NCBI GenBank assembly: GCA_043744275.1
Contig: JAYTUY010000109.1
Span: 17,956-81,955, forward strand
Reading direction: 5' to 3'
DNA length: 64,000 nucleotides
From: JAAFJT01 sp043744275
GTDB lineage: Bacteria; Bacteroidota; Bacteroidia; Chitinophagales; Saprospiraceae
Below the pieces are notes generated by a model, which saw nothing but the letters and a program-made list of their open reading frames with translations, was not told where the DNA came from and did not search any database. Position numbers and translations under genes: made by a program. Positions within the stretch are counted from its first letter, which is position 1. Every line of letters begins with the position of its first letter. Below are positions 8,125-16,750 of the stretch, in pieces.

Positions 8125-9408
8125 ATGATGAAACTTAAATTTGCCTGTTATATTATCGCACTGCTCTCGCCTTTGTTTTCATTTTCACAAAATAGCAAGA
8201 TAATCCCTGTAGATTCGGTCTATGCTGAAAACCTGCGGTCGGTGCAGCTTATTGCAAGCGGTGCGCCATATGGATTGCCTGCTATTCCGTTGAAAGGAGG
8301 ATCTTTCAGATTGTCTTTTGACGATATGGACAATGATTTGAAAAATTATTCCTACTCGATTGAGCAATACGATCGAGATTGGCAGCAGCCGACGAAGCTC
8401 GATAAGATGGAATATACTGAGGGGTATCAGGAAGATCGCATTTTGAATTATAAAAATGCATCGGCTACGAATATCGCTTTTGTGCATTATAATTTAAGTT
8501 TTCCAAATGAAAATATAAGGGTGACGAAGTCGGGCAACTATATTTTGAAGGTATATATTGATGATGCCAACAAAACGATTGTGATGACCAAGCGGTTTAT
8601 TGTATTTGAAACCATCGTTGTGCCCATTATTCAGCCCGCCATTCCGAATGCTATTTTATACAATACGCATCATGAATTTGATATTTCAATAGAGCCTAAA
8701 AACTTCCGATTGTCGAATCCGATGAATGAAATTCAGTTGAGTATTTTTCAAAATCGCCGTTGGGATAATGTGAAAAATAATGTGAAACCGCTGTATGTTC
8801 AAGGCGAAAAACTGGTGTTTGATTATCAAGATTCCATCGTTTTTTTAGCAGGAAAAGAATGGCGATATGTGGATTTGAGAAGTACGCGCTTTCGCTCGGA
8901 ACGTGTCTCGCGGATAGACAAAGACGATGAAACTTGGTATTATACTTTGCGAACTGACCTTGACCGCTCGCGGGAGCCATATTTAATTTACCCCGATTTG
9001 AATGGCGGTTATTTTGTTGAAAATTCTGATTTTAACACTGGTGGCGACAGTGGTTCTAATGCGGATTACGTGGATGTCGTCTTTTCGCTTTTTCAAAAAG
9101 AGGCTCGTGAGAATGAGGACATTTATATATTCGGAGAATTGACTAATTGGAAAATTGATGAGCGTTTTAAGTTGGATTTTAATCCTCAGAAAAAGGCTTA
9201 TGATGCGACGGTGCAACTCAAGCAGGGTTTTTACAACTATATATATGTGACGGTGCCGAAAGGAAAAAAGACTTACGATGGCTCTGCTTTGGAAGGCGAT
9301 TGGTTTGAAACGCAAAATGAATACACTGTTTTGGTGTATTATCGCCCGTTTGGAGCGCGTTTCGATAGAGTTATTGGAATCAGTAAATATGTTTCAAATA
9401 AAAAATGA
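8125..9408 (+). CDS. Type IX secretion system plug protein (DUF5103)
   Basis: Starting at ATG 8125 the product has about 427 residues with a clean signal peptide (KLKFACYIIALLSPLFSFSQ). The frame can be extended to a TTG at 8110, but ATG 8125 or 8128 fits the signal peptide better. The N-terminal half has the DUF5103 pattern, with SFDDMDNDLKNYSYSIEQ followed by DRDWQ. The C-terminal part resembles an early-set/carbohydrate-binding module (IYIFGELTNWKID). In T9SS the plug closes the SprA translocon on the periplasmic side. The word copy at 8416 is translated as YTEGY. Confidence 0.8.
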   Translation: MMKLKFACYIIALLSPLFSFSQNSKIIPVDSVYAENLRSVQLIASGAPYGLPAIPLKGGSFRLSFDDMDNDLKNYSYSIEQYDRDWQQPTKLDKMEYTEGYQEDRILNYKNASATNIAFVHYNLSFPNENIRVTKSGNYILKVYIDDANKTIVMTKRFIVFETIVVPIIQPAIPNAILYNTHHEFDISIEPKNFRLSNPMNEIQLSIFQNRRWDNVKNNVKPLYVQGEKLVFDYQDSIVFLAGKEWRYVDLRSTRFRSERVSRIDKDDETWYYTLRTDLDRSREPYLIYPDLNGGYFVENSDFNTGGDSGSNADYVDVVFSLFQKEARENEDIYIFGELTNWKIDERFKLDFNPQKKAYDATVQLKQGFYNYIYVTVPKGKKTYDGSALEGDWFETQNEYTVLVYYRPFGARFDRVIGISKYVSNKK

Positions 9409-9492
9409 TATATATATTGAGATACTGAGGGGTTGTAAAATATTTTTACCAAGAAATATATACTTAAAAATAGGAATTTACTTGGTAAATGC

Positions 9493-9500
9493 TATATTTG
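9493..9500 (+). promoter_or_regulatory. Candidate -7 box TATATTTG directly before the DUF4143 ATPase
   Basis: TATATTTG ends 5 bases before the ATG at 9505. If it is used, transcription would begin at or just past the start codon, so the mRNA would be leaderless or the promoter is fortuitous. Confidence 0.3.
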
Positions 9501-9504
9501 TTCT

Positions 9505-10680
9505 ATGATAACTCGAGATGACTTTTCAAAAGCGCAATATTTATTGACGCATTTTCCGACACTTGCCCTGCTTGGGTCAAGGCAAGTCGGCAAAACGACA
9601 TTGGCAAAATCTTTAGCTGAAAGTTTTCCTGTGCAAAATATTTATTTTGACTTGGAAAATGATCGTGACCTCTTTCAATTTAATACAGATGCACAAAGTC
9701 TTTTAGAAAAACATTTTGATAAATTGGTGATAATTGATGAAGTACAGCGTATGCCTCGTTTATTTGCCCTATTGCGCTCGATGATTGATGCTCAACGGAC
9801 TCTAGGTCGGTATCTCTTGTTGTGGTCTGCCTCGCCAGATTTGATTCAAGGCGTATCAGAAAGTTTGGCTGGACGTGTCAGCTATCTAACCCTATATCCT
9901 ATTAGCTTGCCCGAAGCCCAAAAAGCCAATATAGATTTCACAACGCATTGGTTTAGAGGCGGTTACCCCAATGCTCTTTTAGCACCCAATGATGATATTA
10001 CAGAACAATGGTTGGATGATTATATCAAAAGTTATATAGAACGGGATTTATCTGTTATTTATAATATCAACATTGACCGCATAGCCATTCGCAATTTTTG
10101 GCGGATGTTGGCTTCGTCCAATAGTAGTATATTGAATGTAGAAAACTACGCACGAGCGTTGGGTATAAAAAGCCTATTGGTGCAAAAGTATTTAGATTTG
10201 TTAGAAGGTGCCTATTTGATTTATCGCTTGCCTTCATGGTTTTTCAACGTCAAAAAAAGGGTTGTCAAATCGCCCAAAGTATATATCATTGATAGCGGAT
10301 TATTACATCGTTTAAATCAAATTCCTTCTTTAGATGCGCTCGAAGGTCATGTTTTGGTTGGTGCATCATGGGAAGGTTATGTTATTCAGCATATTATTCA
10401 ATATAAACCTCGTGGCATTGAAGTTTTTTATTATCGTACCCAAAATGGTGCAGAAGCAGATGTCTTGTTGGTCAAAGGGGATAAGCCCTTAGCCATTATT
10501 GAAATTAAAAATGCTGCTACACCAACCCTTACAAAAGGTTTTTATAATTGTATTATGGATTTGAATACGACTCAAAATTTTGTTATTTGTAAAATCAAAG
10601 AAACCTTTACAGACCAAACCAAAGGCGTTACCTACTGTAATCTTATGACTTTTTTAAATAATTACTTACCTCATTTTTAA
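9505..10680 (+). CDS. AAA ATPase with DUF4143 domain
   Basis: 391 residues. Walker A GSRQVGKTT is at residues 24-32 and Walker B VIIDEVQ near 74-80, in an AAA_14 domain. The DUF4143 region follows, with YLDLLEGAYLIYRLPS then IDSGLLHR, and a C-terminal PD-(D/E)XK-like core (EADVLLV with Asp, then IIEIKNA, around residues 316-335). Proteins of this kind are very common accessory genes in Bacteroidota and Archaea, with no established reaction. The gene holds no copy of the dispersed word, though one sits just upstream at 9424. It is followed after 8 bases by the SGNH hydrolase gene and may be cotranscribed with it. Confidence 0.85.
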   Translation: MITRDDFSKAQYLLTHFPTLALLGSRQVGKTTLAKSLAESFPVQNIYFDLENDRDLFQFNTDAQSLLEKHFDKLVIIDEVQRMPRLFALLRSMIDAQRTLGRYLLLWSASPDLIQGVSESLAGRVSYLTLYPISLPEAQKANIDFTTHWFRGGYPNALLAPNDDITEQWLDDYIKSYIERDLSVIYNINIDRIAIRNFWRMLASSNSSILNVENYARALGIKSLLVQKYLDLLEGAYLIYRLPSWFFNVKKRVVKSPKVYIIDSGLLHRLNQIPSLDALEGHVLVGASWEGYVIQHIIQYKPRGIEVFYYRTQNGAEADVLLVKGDKPLAIIEIKNAATPTLTKGFYNCIMDLNTTQNFVICKIKETFTDQTKGVTYCNLMTFLNNYLPHF

Positions 10681-10688
10681 AGGGTTTT

Positions 10689-11495
10689 ATGCTTCAACAA
10701 TTTCTTTATATCGGCGGGAGTATTCTCATTATACCTTTTTTACCGTTCCTATTATTTTTAGGAAAACGCGTCCGCCAAAGTATTCCCGACTTACCAGAAG
10801 CGAGTGAAAATTTAACCAGTAGTATCATTGGCAATGCCGAGACAATACAACTTTTGACATTGGGTGAAAGCACCATTGCAGGCGTTGGAGTGACTGACCA
10901 TGCACATGGCATCACTGGGCAATTGGCTAAAACACTCCATATTTCAAGTGGAAAAACCATTTATTGGCAAGTTTTGGCTTGTAATGGCTATACGGCTGAA
11001 AAAGTGAATCAACTTCTTGTTCCTCAAATACCTCAACATGCCTTAGATTTTATCGTCATCGGCTTGGGTGGCAACGATACTTTTAAATTCAATAGCCCTT
11101 TGACTTTCAAAAAAAATATGATTCGCCTGCTTGATAATATACAACTTCGACAGCCCAATGCTCAAATTATTATAGTCAATATGCCGCCTGTCGGTGAGTT
11201 CCCTGCTTTTCCATGGGTGATTCAGTTGGTGCTGGGTAGTTTGATGAAATTGCACGGGGCAGTGATTCGGGATATTCCGCAACGCTATAATAATGTGTCT
11301 TACATGGACAAACCCATTTGCGTAAAAGATTGGATAAGCCGCACTGATAGCCATTTGACATCAGTCGATTTATTCAGCGATGGCGTTCACCCTTCGGCTA
11401 CGACTTATGCTATTTGGGGGGAGGAGATTGGGCGATTTGTGATAGAAAAACAGTTCAATACTGAGGGGGTAAAGAAATGGCATTGGTTTAACTAA
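10689..11495 (+). CDS. Membrane-anchored SGNH/GDSL hydrolase
   Basis: 268 residues. A hydrophobic N-terminal helix (about 3-25) anchors or exports the protein. Block I reads TLGES (nucleophile Ser61), block III is GLGGNDTF, and block V is D231-G-V-H234. These supply the Ser, oxyanion Gly and Asn, and the Asp/His pair of an esterase or lipase acting in the periplasm or at the outer face. The substrate is unknown. The C terminus is the product of a dispersed-word copy (11460), translated NTEGV ten residues before the stop. Confidence 0.85.
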   Translation: MLQQFLYIGGSILIIPFLPFLLFLGKRVRQSIPDLPEASENLTSSIIGNAETIQLLTLGESTIAGVGVTDHAHGITGQLAKTLHISSGKTIYWQVLACNGYTAEKVNQLLVPQIPQHALDFIVIGLGGNDTFKFNSPLTFKKNMIRLLDNIQLRQPNAQIIIVNMPPVGEFPAFPWVIQLVLGSLMKLHGAVIRDIPQRYNNVSYMDKPICVKDWISRTDSHLTSVDLFSDGVHPSATTYAIWGEEIGRFVIEKQFNTEGVKKWHWFN

Positions 11496-11502
11496 TATAA
11501 AC

Positions 11503-11540
11503 ACAACATGCAGCAAGTTTTTGAACTTGCTGCATGTTGT
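11503..11540. terminator. 17-bp hairpin between convergent genes
   Basis: Perfect stem at 11503-11519 and 11524-11540 around the loop TTTG. It contains the repeated text GCAGCAAGTT/AACTTGCTGC. It lies 8 bases after the SGNH gene and 57 before the end of the coiled-coil gene. There is no clear T tract on either side, so it is a likely but not classical terminator. Confidence 0.55.
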
Positions 11541-11596
11541 AAATAATTGAAAATCAATGAGTTATGAAATAAATGTTTTAATTTTTTTTTTTAAAA

Positions 11597-14290
11597 CTAA
11601 TTCCCATTCGCTTTCTTCTTTTCAATTTCCTCTTTCAATTTTTTCAAAATCTCCTCTTGTTTTTTTACTTCATCTTTCAAGCGTTGGATTTCAGACGCAG
11701 CATCTTCTTTCACTTTTTGAATCTGAGCAGCAGCATCTTGACGCGCTTGATAAATAGCATCAGAAGATTCTTTTTGAGATTTATTGATTTCCTCTTGCGA
11801 TTTTTTCCGAGCATCAGCCGCTTCATCTGCATATTGCTGTTTTTTAGCAGCATTATCTTTCTGAATTTGACTGATTTCATCAAGGGATGCTTTACGAGTG
11901 GCTTCCATTTCAATTTTAGCTTTATCCTGAGCATCCACCACTTGTTTAGCTATATCTGCCTTTTGTTTTTCAGCATTATCATTCACTTCTTTGAGCGCCA
12001 TAGCCGCTTGTTCGCGAATCGCTTTCACTTCTTTTTGAGCGGCATCAGTCGTTTGAGCAATCAAAGCAGCTGAGTTTTCACGTGCTTTTGATACCTCAAT
12101 AGCCGCTTTTTCCTTTTCTTTTGCAGCATTTTCCTTTACATTTCTAACGGCTTCTGCTTCATCAGTACTGATTTTTGAAATATTTTCAGAAGCTGTCCGC
12201 TTGGCTTCCGAAACACGTTTGGCGGATTCCTGCGTTTCGGTGGCTTCTTTTTCTTTGATTTTAGCTACTTCTTTGGCTGCTGCCTCTTGCGTTTTCACGA
12301 CCTCAGTCACAGCTCTTTGCCTTGCATCAGCCACTTCTTTAGCAGACATAGTGAGCAGTTCTTTTTCTTTATTTTTAGCATCCGTCACTTTCGCTTCTGC
12401 TTCTTTTTGAATTTCCAACATCCGTTTTTGAGCCACTGATTGCGCTTCACTCACTTCTTTTGCAAAAATTTGCTTGGCTTCAGCTGATTTGGTCGAAGCG
12501 GCTTGCACTTGCGTAGTGGCTTCTTCTTTAGTTTTCACGATTTCATCAGTTGCTCTTTTACGAGCTTCTGCCACATCTTTTACGGAAGTTGTTTTCATAC
12601 TATCAGCTGCAGCCTTGATTCGAGCAACATATTTCTGCAATTCATCTTGCATTTTAGTCACTTCCGAAGTCGCTTTTTCACGAGCTGCTACTACTTCTTT
12701 CGTACTCATTTGGCGAGTAGAATCTATGACCACTTGAGCACGCATTTTTTCATCGGCTACTTTTTTATTGGTCGCCTCAATCACTTCCGCAGCTTTTTTA
12801 CGAGATTGAGCCACTTCTACAGCGGATGCTTCTTTTTGCTTCGCCACATTTTCCTTAATTTCAGCTACTTCCGATGCCGCATTTTGAGAAACCATTGATT
12901 TCTCTTCCGCTGCCTTTCGCTTGGCTTCTGCTAAATCGAAAGCAATTCTCTGTCTTTCAAGTACCGCCCGTTCACGTGAGCGAGCGACTGAATCAGCTGA
13001 TTCAATCTGAGCTTTCAAAATCACCTCGGCAGCCGTTTTTTTAGAAGTAGTGACTTCATCCACTGTTCTTTCACGCTCAACTTTGGCAGCCGTGCGAGCA
13101 TCTTCAACTATTTTCAAGGCTTCATTGCGGATTTTTGTCAACTCCGCTGTAGCACTTTCTCGGGCGGAGGCGACATCATCGGCATATTCCTGCTTGGCTT
13201 CGTCCAATTTTTCTTTCGTTGCTTTTATTTCAGATGCCGCTTTTTCACGAGCCGCAGCCACTTCTTTAGATGACTCAAGTTGCGCTTTTTGCACTTCTAC
13301 AGCCGCTCTTTCACGAGCTTCTCCCACGTTTTTCGCTAATTTATCTACTTCTACACCTGCTTTCTTTTGGCTTTCAGTAATCAATGCAATGTTTTGTCTG
13401 TTGGCTGAATCAATCAACACCTGCGAGCGTTGACGCGCTTCTACAACTTCTTTGGCAAATTCAGCTTTCTTTTGCTCTGCGAATTGCCTTGAAGACAGCA
13501 CATCGTCTTGGATTTTTTGTTTATCCTTAACCGCTTTATCTTTTTCCGCCTGGATTTCAGTTCGTAATTTATCTTTAGTGTCTGCCAATTCTTTTCTCAA
13601 AGCAGCCAGTTCTTGATCATTCAACTGATTAATATCCGCTTTTCTCACCACTTGCGATGCATTGCCGCCTGATACTGAGGGGTTCGCCGCTGCGGGATTT
13701 GCCGAAGGTTTGAAGCCGCCCGTTTCAGTACTGACTGTTACATTTTTGACTTTTGATTTATCCAGCGTTTGATTAAAACAAGTGGTAATATTTTTCAATT
13801 CTGCTTGACGGTTGTCGGGCAGCGTGAACTTCCGCATTTCGTAGGTGGCTTTACTCAATATATGAATCGTCGTGACTGTATTTTCAGAAAACCATTGCAT
13901 CGCCGCCATATCTAATTGCAGTACATTTTGATAGGTTTTGGGACCCGTCAAATCACTCATATTCACGAAACGATACGTCTTGCGGTTGTTATTGACGTCT
14001 GCAAAAATGAGTTCATCCCCTTGATTGAGTTCAACGGCATTTTTGGCTGTCACCCTTGCCTGCACACCTTTTTCATCATTGAAAAATTCAACGCTGTATG
14101 AGTAATCGCCGCGCAAAATCATGGTCGTGGTAGCTGACCTCAAAAAATGGGTATTGCCCACTACTCGATTATCCAAAATGAGCGTGCTACAATTCTGAGC
14201 ATTTATAGCCCCAGATGGAAAAATGAAAAGTATGCAGAGAGAAATTATTAAAGGAAAGCCAATAAAAAACTTGGTTAATAGAGTTTTCAT
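11597..14290 (-). CDS. Large secreted coiled-coil protein
   Basis: 897 residues. A signal peptide (about 1-31, ending INAQ) precedes a domain of about 175 residues that looks beta-rich and contains two Cys. The region from about residue 205 to the end is an uninterrupted Ala/Lys/Glu-rich helix. Its sequence is repetitive: units such as AKEVADARQRA, SAAEV- and EKAASE-type blocks recur every 30-40 residues, and heptad spacing suggests a parallel coiled coil perhaps 90-100 nm long. There is no membrane helix other than the signal and no sorting tail. No family is recognised; a periplasmic spacer or structural filament is possible. The word copy at 13674 is translated as NPSV, in the linker just before the coil. 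Confidence 0.8.
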   Translation of the reverse strand: MKTLLTKFFIGFPLIISLCILFIFPSGAINAQNCSTLILDNRVVGNTHFLRSATTTMILRGDYSYSVEFFNDEKGVQARVTAKNAVELNQGDELIFADVNNNRKTYRFVNMSDLTGPKTYQNVLQLDMAAMQWFSENTVTTIHILSKATYEMRKFTLPDNRQAELKNITTCFNQTLDKSKVKNVTVSTETGGFKPSANPAAANPSVSGGNASQVVRKADINQLNDQELAALRKELADTKDKLRTEIQAEKDKAVKDKQKIQDDVLSSRQFAEQKKAEFAKEVVEARQRSQVLIDSANRQNIALITESQKKAGVEVDKLAKNVGEARERAAVEVQKAQLESSKEVAAAREKAASEIKATKEKLDEAKQEYADDVASARESATAELTKIRNEALKIVEDARTAAKVERERTVDEVTTSKKTAAEVILKAQIESADSVARSRERAVLERQRIAFDLAEAKRKAAEEKSMVSQNAASEVAEIKENVAKQKEASAVEVAQSRKKAAEVIEATNKKVADEKMRAQVVIDSTRQMSTKEVVAAREKATSEVTKMQDELQKYVARIKAAADSMKTTSVKDVAEARKRATDEIVKTKEEATTQVQAASTKSAEAKQIFAKEVSEAQSVAQKRMLEIQKEAEAKVTDAKNKEKELLTMSAKEVADARQRAVTEVVKTQEAAAKEVAKIKEKEATETQESAKRVSEAKRTASENISKISTDEAEAVRNVKENAAKEKEKAAIEVSKARENSAALIAQTTDAAQKEVKAIREQAAMALKEVNDNAEKQKADIAKQVVDAQDKAKIEMEATRKASLDEISQIQKDNAAKKQQYADEAADARKKSQEEINKSQKESSDAIYQARQDAAAQIQKVKEDAASEIQRLKDEVKKQEEILKKLKEEIEKKKANGN

Positions 14291-14464
14291 ATAATTGAAT
14301 TTGAATTAAATAGATAACTTATATCAAAAATCGAGCGAATTTTTATAAAACAGGAAAGATTATTTTTTTAAACGCTCTTTTACTATAAAATAATTTTCTA
14401 AAACAAACTTTTAACGAATAATAATCTTAAAGTTCAGAATTTATTTCTAATTCACCAACTCATG

Positions 14465-14621
14465 AAACCGCAAAATGTAAAATATTAAATTTAACGGGTG
14501 ACTTTAAAAAATTATTTCTTAAAAAGAACGTCGAGTTCTACATTAAATGGCGAAAATTCGCTACTCTTGTTCGCTTTTTAAGCTTTACATTTTACATTTA
14601 AAATTTTACATTTTGCGGTTT
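14465..14621. repeat. Inverted repeat with 19-bp perfect outer arms upstream of the SDR gene
   Basis: Arms AAACCGCAAAATGTAAAAT at 14465-14483 and the complement at 14603-14621. Within them a second imperfect pair (CTTAAAAAG-AACG near 14518 and a GTTCGCTTTTTAAG segment near 14570) folds inward. It occupies the 351-base gap between the divergent coiled-coil and SDR genes. No canonical promoter box was recognised in the gap. Confidence 0.7.
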
Positions 14622-14641
14622 TTTAATTTAAAATTCAAGCC

Positions 14642-15469
14642 ATGTCATTCAAAGGAAAAACAGTTTTCATTACAGGAGCGAGCAGAGGCATCGGACTCGC
14701 TATCGGCAAACGCTTGGCTCAAGAAGGAGCTAATATTGTCATCGCAGCTAAAACGGCGGAAGCACACCCGAAGCTGCCGGGCACTATCTACTCAGCCGCT
14801 GAGGAAATAGTGGCAGCAGGCGGAAAAGCCTTGCCCATCATTTGTGATATTAGATTTGAAGAACAAGTGCAAGAGGCTGTTAATCAAGCAGTTGCGACAT
14901 TTGGGGGCATTGATATTCTCATCAATAATGCCTCCGCTATATCGCTCACAGGCACTTTGCAGACCGATATAAAACGCTACGATTTGATGCATTCCATCAA
15001 TACACGGGGTACATTTTTAGTGTCGAAAATATGCTTGCCACATCTTTTGAAAGCTGAAAATCCGCATGTTCTGAATCTCTCGCCCCCCCTCAGTATGAAG
15101 CAGCATTGGTTTCAAAATCATGTCGCTTATACGATGGCGAAGTACGGTATGAGCATGTGCGTGCTCGGCATGGCAGGTGAATTTGAAGGGCAGGTGGCGT
15201 TCAACGCGCTCTGGCCCCGCACCTCTATCGCCACTGCAGCCGTTCAAAACATACTCGGCGGTGATGAAATGGTCGCCCACAGCCGTACCCCTGAGATATT
15301 GGCAGACGCTGCTTATTATATTTTAAAAAGAGATTTCAAAACCTGCACAGGCAACTTTTTTATAGACGATGAACTGCTCAATACTGAGGGGGTCACTGAT
15401 TTTAGCCCATACGCCGTCACGACTGGCATGAAGGATGAAGATTTATTTATCGATTTTTTTGTTGATTAA
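14642..15469 (+). CDS. Short-chain dehydrogenase, HSDL2-like
   Basis: 275 residues with a Rossmann TGASRGIG motif (11-18), NNAS (about 98-101) and a YxxxK site in AYTMAKYG (about residues 161-168). The long substrate loop with AAKTAEAHPKLPGTI is characteristic of the hydroxysteroid dehydrogenase-like 2 group. It is expected to be an NAD(P)-dependent oxidoreductase of unknown substrate. Copies of the word occur at 15085 (degenerate, read PPLS) and 15383 (read NTEGV). 53 bases separate it from the next SDR gene on the same strand. Confidence 0.85.
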   Translation: MSFKGKTVFITGASRGIGLAIGKRLAQEGANIVIAAKTAEAHPKLPGTIYSAAEEIVAAGGKALPIICDIRFEEQVQEAVNQAVATFGGIDILINNASAISLTGTLQTDIKRYDLMHSINTRGTFLVSKICLPHLLKAENPHVLNLSPPLSMKQHWFQNHVAYTMAKYGMSMCVLGMAGEFEGQVAFNALWPRTSIATAAVQNILGGDEMVAHSRTPEILADAAYYILKRDFKTCTGNFFIDDELLNTEGVTDFSPYAVTTGMKDEDLFIDFFVD

Positions 15470-15522
15470 AATATTGATTGTCAATTAACTATAGATTTTA
15501 AAAATAAATTATTTAAAAGAAA

Positions 15523-16314
15523 ATGGATTTCAAGAATAAAAAAGTGTGGATAACAGGTGCTTCCTCAGGCATCGGTGAACAAATTGCTTACGCCTTTGCA
15601 CAGGAGGGTGCGCACCTCATTCTTTCCGCAAGAAATAAAGCAGAGTTGGAGCGTGTGAAAAATGCCTGTACGGGTGCTTCAAAAGTAGATGTGGTAATGT
15701 TGGATATAGCCAATCATGCAGAGATTTTCACTATCGCCAAAGAGGTGATTTCTAAAGTGGGGAACATTGATGTCTTGGTCAATAATGCAGGCATTAGCCA
15801 ACGCTCATTAGCCAAAGAGACTGATTTTGAAGTAGATACGCATATCGTAAATGTAGATTTGTTGGGAACAATAGCCATGACGAAAGCCGTTTTGCCGACT
15901 ATGAGTGCTCAAAAATCAGGTCAAATCATCGTCGTTTCCAGTTTGATGGGCAAATTTGGTGCACCTATGCGCTCGACTTATGCGGCAGCCAAGCACGGTC
16001 TTCATGGCTTTTTCGACACCATCCGCGCCGAACTTTTTGACGATAATATAAAAGTGCTGATGGTCTGCCCAGGTTTCATCCATACCAATATTTCCTTGAA
16101 CGCCGTTACTGCCGATGGCTCAAAACAAGGCACGATGGACAATGCTACGGGCAAAGGCATTGACCCCTCAGTATTAGCAGCCAAAATCTTAAAAGCTCTG
16201 CGAAATGGAAAAGAAGAAATATATGTAGGTGGTCGAGAAGTGATGGGTATTTATTTGAAACGCTTTTTCCCGCGTATGTTGTCGAGGGTGGTGCGGAAAG
16301 CTAAGACGACTTAA
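15523..16314 (+). CDS. Short-chain dehydrogenase, DHRS7-like
   Basis: 263 residues with TGASSGIG (11-18), NNAG (about 88-91), catalytic Ser in VVSSLMG and YAAAKHG (YxxxK). Closest in pattern to DHRS7/DHRS7B-type SDRs, with a positively charged C terminus (about 20 residues after FLP-like KRFFPRM). It probably forms a short operon with the preceding SDR. The word copy at 16163 is translated as DPSV. Confidence 0.85.
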   Translation: MDFKNKKVWITGASSGIGEQIAYAFAQEGAHLILSARNKAELERVKNACTGASKVDVVMLDIANHAEIFTIAKEVISKVGNIDVLVNNAGISQRSLAKETDFEVDTHIVNVDLLGTIAMTKAVLPTMSAQKSGQIIVVSSLMGKFGAPMRSTYAAAKHGLHGFFDTIRAELFDDNIKVLMVCPGFIHTNISLNAVTADGSKQGTMDNATGKGIDPSVLAAKILKALRNGKEEIYVGGREVMGIYLKRFFPRMLSRVVRKAKTT

Positions 16315-16414
16315 TGAGGAAAACTACACATGCACAACTTCACTTTTTGTTGCCTGAATTGTTTCCCATTCAGTACAGAATAAGAGTCGGCTTTCAAAAC
16401 CTTTAGACCATAAT

Positions 16415-16446
16415 TTTGCATATTACAAAATCAACACTTATTTTTG
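16415..16446 (+). promoter_or_regulatory. Bacteroidota promoter with -33 and -7 boxes
   Basis: TTTG at 16415-16418 and TATTTTTG at 16439-16446, separated by 20 bases, matching the TTTG/TAnnTTTG consensus. The following ATG at 16464 implies a leader of about 12 bases. Confidence 0.6.
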
Positions 16447-16463
16447 TATAAAAATATTTAAAA

Positions 16464-16676
16464 ATGAGAGTAATATTGAATTTTCCTGATACCAAAGCGA
16501 CCTTTATTTTTGAACTTTTAAAGAATTTGAAATTTGTCAAAGTTGAAAAAGAAGATGATATTCCTGAATGGCATAAGACCATATTGGATGCTCGCATAGC
16601 GGAGTATGAACAAAATCCGAATGACTTGATTGATTGGGAAGACATACAAAACGAAAAGACAAAAGTATCTCTATAA
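16464..16676 (+). CDS. Orphan antitoxin-like small protein
   Basis: 70 residues. The C-terminal half (ARIAEYEQNP, then IDWEDIQ) has the shape of addiction-module antitoxins of the PF09720/TIGR02574 type, which end in an LxxYExNP...SWEEV pattern. Such antitoxins normally precede a RelE/ParE-type toxin, but only 11 bases later a motif-built terminator ends the unit and no toxin gene follows. It has a good promoter of its own. It may be a remnant, or an antitoxin acting in trans. The family assignment is tentative. Confidence 0.6.
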   Translation: MRVILNFPDTKATFIFELLKNLKFVKVEKEDDIPEWHKTILDARIAEYEQNPNDLIDWEDIQNEKTKVSL

Positions 16677-16686
16677 GTACACCGTT

Positions 16687-16734
16687 AAAAATACCCCCTC
16701 AGTATTTCCATTGAAATACTGAGGGGGTATTTTT
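16687..16734. terminator. Terminator formed by two inverted copies of the dispersed word
   Basis: A 22-bp perfect stem (16687-16708 and 16713-16734) with loop CATT. Each arm contains a complete five-G copy of the word (16693 on -, 16718 on +), and A/T tracts on both sides make it work in either direction. It separates the antitoxin-like gene from the convergent glycosidase-like gene. Paired uptake sequences are used as terminators in the same way in Neisseria. Confidence 0.9.
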
Positions 16735-16750
16735 TTACGACCAATATCAC

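Noticed and set aside
11657..13433. Plus-strand open frames rich in Ser/Phe opposite the coiled-coil gene
   Set aside because: They mirror the Ala/Lys/Glu codons of the minus-strand gene, have no start context and no family features, and are shadows.
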